This document shows positions 5,564 through 13,763 of a DNA stretch of 23,362 bases, in pieces (position 1 is the first letter of the stretch; every line of letters begins with the position of its first letter). Source of the DNA: a virus; the IMG/VR virus record IMGVR_UViG_3300038441_000795, positions 1 through 23,362 of that record; one strand, given 5' to 3'. A model generated the notes under the pieces. The model was not told the origin of the DNA. It ran no database searches and saw only the letters and a program-made list of their open reading frames with translations. Both the position numbers and the translations under genes were made by a program.

Positions 5564-7276
5564 ATGGGCATTGCAGACGATATCATGCAGCAGCAGTCAC
5601 AGATGGCGGCTGAACGCTATCCGTGGGAAGCGGTTTGGCGTGATGTCGTCAATCTGTGCATGCCTTATGCTTCGCACAAGTACGAGATCAATGGGCTCGC
5701 GCTCTCGTCGTCTCTGACAGGTACAGCGCAGCAACCGCAGGCCGCACAGCGCAGCAAAGAGATATTCGACAACACAGCATCGTGGGCGCTTACTCGTCTG
5801 TCTGCTGGCATGGAAAGCCTGATAACGCCACGTGTTCAGAAGTGGCATTCGTTCTCCCTTGATGATCCGTTCTCGCCAGAGCCGACCGATCTTGAGGAAG
5901 AATGGCTTGATCATCTGCGCGATTATCATTTCTCGGCGCGGTACAATACGAAGTCGAACTTCGCCCTTGCCAATCAGAAGGCCATTCGCGCCACCTGTGG
6001 GCTCGGTACTGGCATTACGTTTCTTGAGGAAAATCTAGGCCGTCGCGGTGTCGATCCGGTCAAGGTTCCATTCTTCTATCGCTCTGTTCCGGTGGTTGAA
6101 TGCTATCTCGGCATCAATGCCTATGACGATGTTGATAAGTGCATCCGCGTCCATGAAATGACAGCGCGTGCGGCTCGTGATTATTTCAATCAGGAAGGCG
6201 ACACTCTCCCTGCCAACGTCAAGGCGTCTCTTGAGAAGAAACCAGATCAGCCATTTACATTCATTCATGCTGTCATGCCTCGCGAGGAGGCGGGTGAGTA
6301 CAAAGACAAACGGCGACATTCCGCCTACGCATCATTCTGGATTGAAGTTTCCAGCCGCTCCCTGATCAGGTCGAGCGGCTTTTTTACGTTCCCATATAAC
6401 GTGATGTGGTGGGATCAGACGGATGGCTCGCCATATGGCCAGTCGCCAATCATGGAAGCGCTGTCAGAAATCAAGATGCTGCAAGTGATGGGTAAAACCG
6501 TCGCTCAGGTTTCGCAGCAGATGATTAAGCCGCCAATGGCTACGGCGCGCGGGATCTTCAACCGCTTGAACATGAACAGTGGTGCGAACAATCCGGGCTA
6601 CCTTGATGAGCAAGGCAATCTTCTAACAAAGCCAATCATTCAGGCTCAAAACCCGACTTTTGCAGAGCGCTTGATTGAAACGAAGCGCATGGGCGTGCGT
6701 CAGAGCATGTTCGTTGACCTGTTTCAGATCCTTGTCGAAGACCCGCAGAAGACAGCAACAGAAGCCTTGCTACGTGCCAATGAGAAGGGCGAGCAGCTTG
6801 GACCGGCTGGCGCAAAGATCGAAAGCGGCATTGCACAGGGTGTTGAGCGAGAAGTTGACATTATCCAGCGCAAGGGGGCGTTTGAAGCTGGCTCGCCGCT
6901 GGAGCCGCCAGCATCCATCGGCGGCAAGAATGTCGGCGTGGCATTTACTGGCCCGCTTGCTCGCATGCGCCGCATGGCTGAATTGCAGGGTGTTGAGCGC
7001 GTGCTTCAAATGGCAACAGTCGTTGGCGGGTATGACCGGTCAGTGCTTGCCCGCATTGATGGTGACGAAGTACTGGAGCTTAGCCGTGAAATCAGTGGTG
7101 CGCCTCGCAAGATGTTCCGTACCGATGATGAGGTAGGGCAGATCAGAGAAGCCGCAGCGCAGCAGCAAGAGCAGGCCGCAGCACTTCAAATGGCGCAGGG
7201 CATGGCTACAGCCGCCAAGGACGCTACACCAGCAATGCAGGCCATGGCACAGGCTAACGGGATGGCTCCGGCATGA
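5564..7276 (+). CDS. Portal (head-to-tail connector) protein
   Basis: The protein has 570 aa, slightly longer than T7 gp8. It matches the podovirus head-to-tail connecting family: N-terminal helix with RYPWEAVWRDVVNLCMP, then FDNTASWALTRLSAGM (68-83), then SLITPRVQKWHSF, which is the usual spacing. The C-terminal 40 residues are Gln/Ala/Met-rich helix (QQQEQAAALQMAQGMA), like the portal barrel. It forms the ring at one capsid vertex through which DNA enters and leaves and on which the tail assembles. The ATG is 3 bases past the previous stop with no strong ribosome site, so translation is probably coupled. The stop overlaps the next start (ATGA). Confidence 0.93.
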   Translation: MGIADDIMQQQSQMAAERYPWEAVWRDVVNLCMPYASHKYEINGLALSSSLTGTAQQPQAAQRSKEIFDNTASWALTRLSAGMESLITPRVQKWHSFSLDDPFSPEPTDLEEEWLDHLRDYHFSARYNTKSNFALANQKAIRATCGLGTGITFLEENLGRRGVDPVKVPFFYRSVPVVECYLGINAYDDVDKCIRVHEMTARAARDYFNQEGDTLPANVKASLEKKPDQPFTFIHAVMPREEAGEYKDKRRHSAYASFWIEVSSRSLIRSSGFFTFPYNVMWWDQTDGSPYGQSPIMEALSEIKMLQVMGKTVAQVSQQMIKPPMATARGIFNRLNMNSGANNPGYLDEQGNLLTKPIIQAQNPTFAERLIETKRMGVRQSMFVDLFQILVEDPQKTATEALLRANEKGEQLGPAGAKIESGIAQGVEREVDIIQRKGAFEAGSPLEPPASIGGKNVGVAFTGPLARMRRMAELQGVERVLQMATVVGGYDRSVLARIDGDEVLELSREISGAPRKMFRTDDEVGQIREAAAQQQEQAAALQMAQGMATAAKDATPAMQAMAQANGMAPA

Positions 7277-7581
7277 GTTGGCGCAACACCGCATATCTTC
7301 GCCAGACCAAGCCGGTGACGGCAGAGCTTAAGATTGCGAACGCTTATCAGTCGCTGTTCGGAAAGAGCAGTGAAGAAGCGGAAATCGTACTCTCTGATCT
7401 GGCAGCTCATACGGGCTTCTATCAGGTGCAAGAGCCTGGTGCAGACCTTTCTAATTATCAAGCCGGTCATGCAGCCGGTATGCGCACGGCATTCGCGCGC
7501 ATTTTCCAATTCCTATCCCTCCCTGATGATCAGTTGAGGGCGTTGGAAGAAGCCGCTCGGCAAGAGTACGAGCACATCTAA
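7273..7581 (+). CDS. Bbp19-like phage protein
   Basis: The protein has 102 aa. The pattern LFGKSSEEAEIVLSDLAAHTGF, followed by a Gly-rich YQAGHAAGMRTAFARIFQFL, matches the small Bbp19 domain first seen in Bordetella phage BPP-1, which sits between portal and scaffold/capsid genes as it does here. The molecular role is not established; a head-assembly factor is likely from position. It overlaps the portal gene by 4 bases and is followed 14 bases later by the scaffold gene. Confidence 0.8.
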   Translation: MSWRNTAYLRQTKPVTAELKIANAYQSLFGKSSEEAEIVLSDLAAHTGFYQVQEPGADLSNYQAGHAAGMRTAFARIFQFLSLPDDQLRALEEAARQEYEHI

Positions 7582-7595
7582 CCAAGGAAAAACTT

Positions 7596-8474
7596 ATGAC
7601 AGAGCAGGCGAATGGGCCTGTGGCAGTGGAAGCTCTGGCTCCTGCTCCACAGACAACCGCGACCGACTCGACCGTTATCACTGATCATGGGTCGAACGGC
7701 GATAACGCGAACTGGGTGGCTGGCCTTCAAATTGAAGATAACCGCACTCTAGTCGAAGCGAAGCAGTGGAAATCCGCAGACGATGCAATCAAGTCGTATC
7801 GTGATCTGGAAGCCCACGCGGGTAAGGCCTTAACAGTGCCGGGTGCAGATGCAACGGCAGAAGATTGGAATGCGTTCTACGGAAAGTTGGGCCGACCAGA
7901 AAGCCCGGATAAGTATGAGCTTAAGCTCAATACCGAAGCCGTGCCGCAGGATTTCCCCTACGACGAAAAGAGCGCGATTGAGTTCCGTACATGGGCGCAC
8001 GAAGCGGGTCTAACTCCGCAGCAGGCGCAATCCCTTCACGACAAGTTCGTCGGGCAGCAGGCCGGTGTCTTTACCTCAACGCTTGAGCAGCGAGGCAAGG
8101 CAGAGGGCGATGCACATCGAGCGATCACCGCACAGTGGGGCGATCCTGACACCGATGGTTATAAGCACAATCTCGAATACACGAGCCGTGCAATCAGCCA
8201 GCTTGGTTTGAAGGACAGCCTTGTGAAGGGCGGCATTCTTTCCCCTCAGGGATCGGTGCTTGATCCAAACGTCGCATTCGCTTTGGCGAAGGTCGGCAAG
8301 GAAATGTACGGCGAAGATTCCACGGCAACCAATGCCGCTGGATCACTCAATAATCCATTCTCTGACGAGCATGAAAACCTGACGCTGCAGGGCCAAATCG
8401 TTCGTTCCGACCCGGGAAAAGCTGCCTCACTTATCAGAGCCGCAGGCAAGAAGCCTGAATCTTACGGCCTATAA
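7596..8474 (+). CDS. Capsid assembly scaffolding protein
   Basis: The protein has 292 aa. The first 50 residues are low-complexity and acidic (APAPQTTATDST). A recognisable motif WNAFYGKLGRPESPDKYEL spans 91-109, typical of podovirus scaffold proteins of this kind. The rest is helical and charged with a C-terminal DPGKAASLIRAAGKK, and basic tails on scaffolds usually contact the coat protein. It would guide coat assembly and then leave the procapsid. AAGGA at 7583-7587 precedes ATG 7596. It is located between the Bbp19-like gene and the major capsid gene. Confidence 0.85.
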   Translation: MTEQANGPVAVEALAPAPQTTATDSTVITDHGSNGDNANWVAGLQIEDNRTLVEAKQWKSADDAIKSYRDLEAHAGKALTVPGADATAEDWNAFYGKLGRPESPDKYELKLNTEAVPQDFPYDEKSAIEFRTWAHEAGLTPQQAQSLHDKFVGQQAGVFTSTLEQRGKAEGDAHRAITAQWGDPDTDGYKHNLEYTSRAISQLGLKDSLVKGGILSPQGSVLDPNVAFALAKVGKEMYGEDSTATNAAGSLNNPFSDEHENLTLQGQIVRSDPGKAASLIRAAGKKPESYGL

Positions 8475-8505
8475 GTAGCAGAGCCATTCAGGAAAGGTTT
8501 TAGCA

Positions 8506-9525
8506 ATGGCTACTACTCGTATTTCGGACGTTGTCGTCCCGGAAGTGTTCTATCCATATATGATCAAGCGTACCAAAGAGCGCGCCCAGATCTTCCAGTC
8601 TGGCATTCTTCGCACTGATGCGAACATGTCCAGCTTCCTCGCAGGCGGTGGTAAAACCGCAAACGTTCCATTCTGGCGCGATCTGACCGATGTTGACAGT
8701 GATATCGGTTCTGATGATCCGACACAGTTGAGCGTTCCAGGCAAAATCGAATCCGGCAAGGATGTTGCGGCTCGTCAGGTTCGCACCAAGTCTTGGTCTT
8801 CGATGCGTCTGTCTGGCGTTCTCGCTGGCGACGATCCAATGAAGGCTATCGGCAATCTCGTTTCCGATTGGTGGATTCGAAACTTCAATACGCTGCTCGT
8901 TGCTTCGCTGCATGGCGTGTATCTCGACAATGTTGCCAACGACAGCGGCGATATGGTCAAGAACATCTCTGTTACGACTGGCACACCAGCCGCAGGCAAT
9001 CTCATCTCTGCTGAATCGATTCTCGACACAAAGCAGACCATGGGTGATGCAGCGGAAGACCTGTCAACGCTGATCATGCACTCGGTTGTCTATACCCGCT
9101 TGCAGAAGCAGAACCTCATCGACTTTATCCCAGATGCACGCGGCGAAGTTCGCTTTCCTACATATCTGGGTTATCGCGTTGTCGTGTCTGACACTGCCAA
9201 GGTGATTGCAAACGGCGCTGGCAACCCATCGAGCTATGTCACATATCTGCTCGGCAATGAAGCGATCTGCTTCAATGAGCAGCCTATGTCGACCAGCCCG
9301 AACGTTGAAGTTGACCGTAAGCCTGAGCAGGGCAACGGCGTTGGCGGCGATATTCTTTATACCCGCCGTCAGTTCGTGCTCCATCCATACGGCATCAAGT
9401 GGACCGATGCGAGCGTTGTGGGCGAGTTCCCAACAACTACTGAACTCGGAACGGCCGCAAATTGGGACCGCGTTTACGCTGAGCGTAAGCAGATTCCGAT
9501 CAGCTACCTCGTCACCAACGGCTAA
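8506..9525 (+). CDS. Major capsid protein
   Basis: The protein has 339 aa. The opening MATTRISDVVVPEVFYPYMI, with FQSGILRTDANM and a following PFWRDLTDVDSD, is the pattern of HK97-fold coat proteins in BPP-1-like and related podophages (about 330 residues there). It would form the icosahedral shell around the portal, with the preceding gene product as scaffold. A strong ribosome site AGGAAAGG (8491-8498) lies 7 bases upstream. The gene ends directly at a strong UUCG terminator, which fits a high-output gene insulated from what follows. Confidence 0.92.
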   Translation: MATTRISDVVVPEVFYPYMIKRTKERAQIFQSGILRTDANMSSFLAGGGKTANVPFWRDLTDVDSDIGSDDPTQLSVPGKIESGKDVAARQVRTKSWSSMRLSGVLAGDDPMKAIGNLVSDWWIRNFNTLLVASLHGVYLDNVANDSGDMVKNISVTTGTPAAGNLISAESILDTKQTMGDAAEDLSTLIMHSVVYTRLQKQNLIDFIPDARGEVRFPTYLGYRVVVSDTAKVIANGAGNPSSYVTYLLGNEAICFNEQPMSTSPNVEVDRKPEQGNGVGGDILYTRRQFVLHPYGIKWTDASVVGEFPTTTELGTAANWDRVYAERKQIPISYLVTNG

Positions 9526-9527
9526 TC

Positions 9528-9555
9528 GGAGGGCTTCGGCCCTCCTTTCCCTTTT
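9528..9555 (+). terminator. Strong UUCG terminator after the capsid gene
   Basis: GGAGGGC (9528-9534) pairs GCCCTCC (9539-9545) over 7 bp with a TTCG loop, followed by TTTCCCTTTTT. It lies 2 bases after the capsid stop and 26 bases before the next start, so it probably lowers rather than abolishes downstream transcription. Confidence 0.85.
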
Positions 9556-9571
9556 TAGGAAAGGAAAGAAT

Positions 9572-9886
9572 ATGGCTGGTCATGGTTTACCAAGATCAAT
9601 CCCAGACATTTATGAGCGGCTTGACGCTCTTGAGACGGGCGGCGGATCAACGGTCTCTTGGGCAGATGTGACGGACAAACCAGCAACATTTGCTCCGACA
9701 ATCGGCACAACCGCCACCACTGCAAAGGCGGGTAATTACGCGCCAGCAGTGGCTACTACTGCCGTCGCAGGAATCGTGAAGATGTCCGCCACTCAGGCCA
9801 ACACAGCTGCAACAGACGTTGCAGGGCTTGTGACCGACTTCAACGCGCTACTGGCAAAGCTCAAAGCTGCTGGCTTGATGGCATAA
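9572..9886 (+). CDS. Head fibre / capsid decoration protein
   Basis: The protein has 104 aa. ATG 9572 is preceded by AGGAAAGGAAAG; longer readings of this frame only run backwards through the capsid gene. The N-terminal IPDIYERLDALETG is a short helix. The middle (WADVTDKPATFAPTIGTTATTAKAGNYAP) is a Thr/Ala-rich repeat-like stretch known from phage head-fibre and tail-fibre proteins, and the ending FNALLAKLKAAGLMA is the terminal helix of that group (phi29 gp8.5-type fibre family). It probably trimerises on the capsid surface. Its place between two terminators just after the capsid gene supports a decoration role. Confidence 0.75.
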   Translation: MAGHGLPRSIPDIYERLDALETGGGSTVSWADVTDKPATFAPTIGTTATTAKAGNYAPAVATTAVAGIVKMSATQANTAATDVAGLVTDFNALLAKLKAAGLMA

Positions 9887-9888
9887 CA

Positions 9889-9910
9889 GGCGCCCTTCGG
9901 GGCGTCTTTC
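9889..9910 (+). terminator. UUCG terminator after the head-fibre gene
   Basis: GGCGCCC (9889-9895) pairs GGGCGTC (9900-9906) with one G-U pair and a TTCG loop, then TTTCTC. The next ribosome site, GGAG, starts at 9916. Confidence 0.75.
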
Positions 9911-9925
9911 TCATTGGAGCATCAT

Positions 9926-10114
9926 ATGAACAAGCAAGAAGAACCTCAGCGAGAAAAGACGCTCCATGAACTGAATATGGAGCAGAGCGAAATCAACCGT
10001 GAAATGCAGAAGAAAAACAAGGGGAATCCTCTCGCTTCTCTTCCAGCAGATTTGCGGCGCAGTATTGCCAAGCGCATGCAAAAGCCCGTTCGAGCACCAA
10101 TTAAGGTTGATTGA
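9926..10114 (+). CDS. Small charged helical phage protein, 62 aa
   Basis: ATG 9926 is preceded by GGAG at 9916-9919 with 6-base spacing, which decides it over the upstream in-frame TTG 9914. The protein is highly charged (EEPQREKTLHELNMEQSE, EMQKKNKGN) and predicted helical in its first half, with a basic C-terminal part (LRRSIAKRMQKPVRAP). No family is recognised. It lies between head and tail genes, so a minor head-completion or assembly role is possible but not shown. Confidence 0.65.
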   Translation: MNKQEEPQREKTLHELNMEQSEINREMQKKNKGNPLASLPADLRRSIAKRMQKPVRAPIKVD

Positions 10115-10116
10115 TC

Positions 10117-10236
10117 ATGGCCCGCTATAGCCCACCCTTGGCATGGTTCTACCTGAAAAAGCAGCGTCAGCGCCGCGAGCAGCAGGAAGAAGCGCCGCCG
10201 CCAGCGCCTGAACCAGAAGAAGGCGAGGGCGAATGA
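10117..10236 (+). CDS. Tiny Pro/Glu-rich protein, 39 aa
   Basis: ATG 10117 lies 2 bases after the previous stop, and TGA 10234-10236 overlaps the start of the tail tubular A gene (ATGA). The N-terminal half is aromatic and basic (LAWFYLKKQRQRRE), the C-terminal half an acidic proline tail (EAPPPAPEPEEGEGE). Tight packing on both sides is the main evidence for translation. The function is unknown. Confidence 0.5.
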   Translation: MARYSPPLAWFYLKKQRQRREQQEEAPPPAPEPEEGEGE

Positions 10237-10808
10237 CGCCGACTGATATCTGCAATCTCGCTCTGGATATTATGAAGGAAGCTGAGATTACCAATCTTGA
10301 GAACGACAATCGGCCTATCGTGCGATGGATGAAGCGCAACTTCGACATCTCACGCGATAGCCTTCTGTCTCGGTATGATTGGAATTTCGCTTTGGGCCGC
10401 GCCTTACTCGCTGAAAACAGTGAAAAGCCTGCCTTTGGCTGGTCTCACAAGTACACGTCACCGGCTGAAGCGTTACGCATTCTCCCACTGACGACTTGCG
10501 GAAAGTCAGAAGGAACCCCGATCCGACATGAGGTCGAAGGACCGTTCATCCTGACAGATGCGCCGGGGCCAATCCGCTGCCGTTACATCTTTCGGAATGA
10601 AGACTACGACCGATATCCGCCAGTGTTTGTCGAAGCTCTGGCTTCATATCTCGCAATGAAATGCGGGCATTGGGTGACGGGTAAGGTTTCATATGTTCAG
10701 ATCGCGCAGGGCATGCACCGAGAGGCAATCGATAATGCTTGGCGTGTCGATGCCATTGAAGGCACAGCGCCGCGCGCAGCCGATAACGAATGGGTACAGC
10801 AGCGTTGA
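10233..10808 (+). CDS. Tail tubular protein A (T7 gp11-like adaptor)
   Basis: The protein has 191 aa. The opening TPTDICNLALDIMKEAEI, followed by NFDISRDSLLSRYDWNFALGR and a later EALASYLAMKCGHWVTG, is the standard pattern of the T7 gp11 family. It forms the ring joining the portal to the nozzle. The length equals that of T7 gp11 (196 aa). It overlaps the preceding tiny gene by 4 bases and the next gene by 19 bases. Confidence 0.92.
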   Translation: MTPTDICNLALDIMKEAEITNLENDNRPIVRWMKRNFDISRDSLLSRYDWNFALGRALLAENSEKPAFGWSHKYTSPAEALRILPLTTCGKSEGTPIRHEVEGPFILTDAPGPIRCRYIFRNEDYDRYPPVFVEALASYLAMKCGHWVTGKVSYVQIAQGMHREAIDNAWRVDAIEGTAPRAADNEWVQQR

Positions 10809-13219
10809 CCTATTATCCGGTACAGAACACCTTTGACAAAGGCGAGATAAGCCCGCTTCTGGGCGCTCGTTCTGACGTTGATTTCTGGCGTTCGTCGCTT
10901 TCCTATTGCCGGAACTTCAATGTTCTGACGCATGGTGGATTGCGCCGTCGTTCCGGGACCATGTTCATTGCCGAAGTAGCAGACAGCAATCAGTTCACAC
11001 GCTTGCTGCCGTTTAAGTTTTCCGAAGATCAGGCGTATGTGCTGGCGTTGAATGGCAACGGCACAATGCGATTTCTCTCTGAGCGTCAGCAGTTGTTCTC
11101 TGGCGCTAGCCCATACGCTATTTCACAGCCTTTCAACTCCACAGCATTGCCAAAGGTCAGCTACGATCAGTTCAACGATGCTGCATATTTTGCGCATAAG
11201 AATGTTCAGCCGAAGAAGCTATTACGTTCGGGCGATATCAACTGGTCGATTGAGAACGTTGTTTTCAATGACGGCCCATATATGGACAAGGAAGACGTTT
11301 CGACAACGCTTCGACCTGGGGCCACTGGAACAGTTGATGTTACAGGCTCACCTAGCAGTGGTGTTGTAACAGCCGGGTTTCAGGAGTTTGAACTGGCTTC
11401 CGCACAGGCTGTTGATAATTACTGGATTACCTCAACAAGCAATGAGAACGTTGGCGATAGTCCGAACGGGTGGACCCTTTCAGGGTGGGACGGTTCGGCT
11501 TGGGTCGTTATCGATGATGTAGAAGGCGAAGCCGGTTGGGTTCGCAGCGAGCGGCATTACTACCAGACAGATAATCGGCGCGCCTTTACCAAATATCGCT
11601 TTGATTGGAAGGGGCCGCAATCCAACGATGCTTCTGTGCTTCGATGGGGAGCTATAGGCCTCCACCGATTGCCGAGCAGCCAAGTTCCAACAACATTGAC
11701 GGCTTCATCTACAACCGGGATCAATAACGGCGCAGGGTTTCAGGGTTCAGACGTAGGGCGTTCGATACGCATTATGGGTCCGTCAGCCAAGTGGATGTGG
11801 GCCAAGGTGACAGGGTATGTCACTGCTCAGCAAGTTCTAGTCCAGCTATACGGACATGTTCTGCTCAATACATCGCCTATTGCTTCATGGCGCTTGGGGT
11901 CGTTTTCTCAGTCGTCTGGTTGGCCCGGTACGGTACGCTTGTTTGATGAACGGATTATGTGGGCGCGGACTAATAGCCAGCCTGTAACGGTATTTGGCTC
12001 GAAGCAGGGGCAGTTTGAAGATTATGGTTTGAGTGATCCACAGGTCGAAACCGATGGCCTTGCAATCACGCTGTTATCGTCCAATCAGAATGAAATTCTC
12101 TGGCTAGCCGATGACGAGGACTTGGTAACAGGATCAGCAGGCCAAATCCGAACGGTAGGCCCCGCCGATCTGAACAAGACATTTTCAGCAACTAACATTT
12201 CTCAGCGTAAGGGACCGACAAGCGGGGCTGCTCATCTAAAGCCATTGTCGATAGGTGGCGTCACTCTCTATGCGGGGATTGGTGCAACAAAGATTCGCGA
12301 ATTGGTTATGGGCGATCAGAACCGATATGTTGCGCCCGAATTGTCGCTGCTCGGGGAACACTTGTTCAAAAGCGGTATCGTTGACTGGGGATACTGTGAG
12401 CGCCCAGACCCGCAGATTTATTGCACAATGGCTGACGGTTCACTTGTCTCTGTCACCTACGACCGAGAGCAAAAGGTTGTCGGATTTGCAAAACATGAGA
12501 TTACAGGTGGCGCGGTTGAAAGCATCGCAGTCGTTCCCGGTATCGAAGATGGCTTTGACGATGTTTATCTCTGTGTGCGCCGGACCATCAATGGCCAGTT
12601 GAAGCGCTACGTTGAAGTGCTGGAGCGCCCGTTTGATGGCGACATTGATACGATCAACAATGCGCTCCACGTCGATTGCGGCTTGAAATACAGCGGCTCA
12701 CCAATCCAGACCGTGACGGGCTTAGGCCATCTTGAAGGCCAAACGGTTATCGCTCTTGCTGATGGCAACGTTGTGCGCGGCGTTGCTTCGGAAGGAGGCG
12801 CTCCTACGCCTCTCGTCGTGTCAGGTGGGCAAGTCGTTCTCCCTTATGCCGCGTCAAATATCGCTATCGGTCTGCCATTTAAGAGCCGTGCTGTCACGTT
12901 GCCAGTGTCAGGCCCACAACAGGATGGCACATTGTTTGGTCGGAAGAAAACAATTCAGGGCGCGATGCTCGATGTTCTTTATTCCGGTGCGGCTAAGGTC
13001 GGCATGGCAGGCTCCAAAGACTGGTCGCCGCCTCTCTATGAACAGCTTCTGAAAACAGGTGGCGGTTTATTTGGGAACGAAATCGAACTGCGCACCGAGA
13101 TTATTCAATGCGACATCGAAGGGTCGTGGGGCGATGGTGCTCAGATCGTTATGGAAACTGACGAGCCTTTGCCGCTGCTTATCCGCGCCCTTGTGATGCA
13201 ACTCGATAGCGAGCCTTAA
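10790..13219 (+). CDS. Tail tubular protein B (T7 gp12-like nozzle)
   Basis: The protein has 809 aa, close to T7 gp12 (794). The opening YYPVQNTFDKGEISPLLGAR, with a nearby FNVLTHGGLRRRSGTMFI, is diagnostic of the nozzle family; the remainder is beta-rich, as expected for the six-subunit nozzle carrying the tail fibres. ATG 10790 sits inside the end of the A gene. A shorter start, TTG 10805, would begin just before TYYPV and cannot be excluded. Confidence 0.93.
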   Translation: MGTAALTYYPVQNTFDKGEISPLLGARSDVDFWRSSLSYCRNFNVLTHGGLRRRSGTMFIAEVADSNQFTRLLPFKFSEDQAYVLALNGNGTMRFLSERQQLFSGASPYAISQPFNSTALPKVSYDQFNDAAYFAHKNVQPKKLLRSGDINWSIENVVFNDGPYMDKEDVSTTLRPGATGTVDVTGSPSSGVVTAGFQEFELASAQAVDNYWITSTSNENVGDSPNGWTLSGWDGSAWVVIDDVEGEAGWVRSERHYYQTDNRRAFTKYRFDWKGPQSNDASVLRWGAIGLHRLPSSQVPTTLTASSTTGINNGAGFQGSDVGRSIRIMGPSAKWMWAKVTGYVTAQQVLVQLYGHVLLNTSPIASWRLGSFSQSSGWPGTVRLFDERIMWARTNSQPVTVFGSKQGQFEDYGLSDPQVETDGLAITLLSSNQNEILWLADDEDLVTGSAGQIRTVGPADLNKTFSATNISQRKGPTSGAAHLKPLSIGGVTLYAGIGATKIRELVMGDQNRYVAPELSLLGEHLFKSGIVDWGYCERPDPQIYCTMADGSLVSVTYDREQKVVGFAKHEITGGAVESIAVVPGIEDGFDDVYLCVRRTINGQLKRYVEVLERPFDGDIDTINNALHVDCGLKYSGSPIQTVTGLGHLEGQTVIALADGNVVRGVASEGGAPTPLVVSGGQVVLPYAASNIAIGLPFKSRAVTLPVSGPQQDGTLFGRKKTIQGAMLDVLYSGAAKVGMAGSKDWSPPLYEQLLKTGGGLFGNEIELRTEIIQCDIEGSWGDGAQIVMETDEPLPLLIRALVMQLDSEP

Positions 13220-13233
13220 GGAGAAAGACCATT
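13217..13233 (+). promoter_or_regulatory. Ribosome site pointing at an ATT start codon
   Basis: TAAGGAGA (13217-13224) is the best Shine-Dalgarno in this area. Seven bases after its GGAG comes ATT (13231-13233), which opens the frame reading CIDPVSLAIIGG. No ATG, GTG or TTG exists in this frame until GTG 13270, which has no ribosome site and would delete the conserved N-terminus. Confidence 0.7.
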
Positions 13234-13752
13234 TGTATTGATCCAGTCTCGTTAGCGATTATTGGCGGTGTGGCGTCCGCAGGCGGTCAGCTTTATAGCG
13301 CAAGCGCACAGTCAGCGTCTTACAAAGCCCAAGCTGCATACGCCGACCGTCAGGCGGAAATGACAGGGCAGAAAGGCGCTTATGACGCAAATCAGCAAGC
13401 GCGCCAGAATGATCGCCAGCTTGCAAATATGCGCGGCCAGTATCTTTCGAGCGGAATTGCGTTGTCTGGTTCAGCAACCGATGTTCTGCAGGATAGCGCC
13501 ACGCAAGCAAGCCTTGATGAACAGGCTATTCGATACGGCGCGCAAGTGAATAGTGACAACTACCGCTTTCAGGCGGGCTTGGCGCGTTCAAATGCTCGGT
13601 CTTCTCAGATCGGCGGCTATCTCGGCGCGCTGTCGACAGGCGTAAACACGCTGTCGGGCATCAACACGCTGAACCAGCAAAGAACTATGATCAGCAACCC
13701 CTACGTCAGTGCTGGGGCGTCTCGCGACCCTTGGAATGGTTTGCGCGGTTAG
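13231..13752 (+). CDS. Internal virion protein, T7 gp14-like
   Basis: The protein is 173 aa if started at ATT 13231, giving MCIDPVSLAIIGGVASAGGQ; podophage gp14 homologues characteristically begin MC-x-P followed by a Gly/Ala hydrophobic helix. Residues 5-25 are such a helix, then Ala/Gln-rich helices (SASYKAQAAYADRQAE, NQQARQNDRQLANMRG) and a glycine-rich end. In T7, gp14 is ejected first and sits in the outer membrane as part of the DNA channel. The next canonical start, GTG 13270, would give only 160 aa without this N-terminus. The context (after nozzle, before two giant ejection proteins) matches the T7 order 12-14-15-16. Confidence 0.82.
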   Translation: MCIDPVSLAIIGGVASAGGQLYSASAQSASYKAQAAYADRQAEMTGQKGAYDANQQARQNDRQLANMRGQYLSSGIALSGSATDVLQDSATQASLDEQAIRYGAQVNSDNYRFQAGLARSNARSSQIGGYLGALSTGVNTLSGINTLNQQRTMISNPYVSAGASRDPWNGLRG

Positions 13753-13763
13753 GATAAAAATAC

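Noticed and set aside
9206-9571. Frame overlapping the capsid gene and fused to the head-fibre gene
   Set aside because: The overlapped part is a shadow of the capsid; the terminator and ribosome site place the start at 9572.
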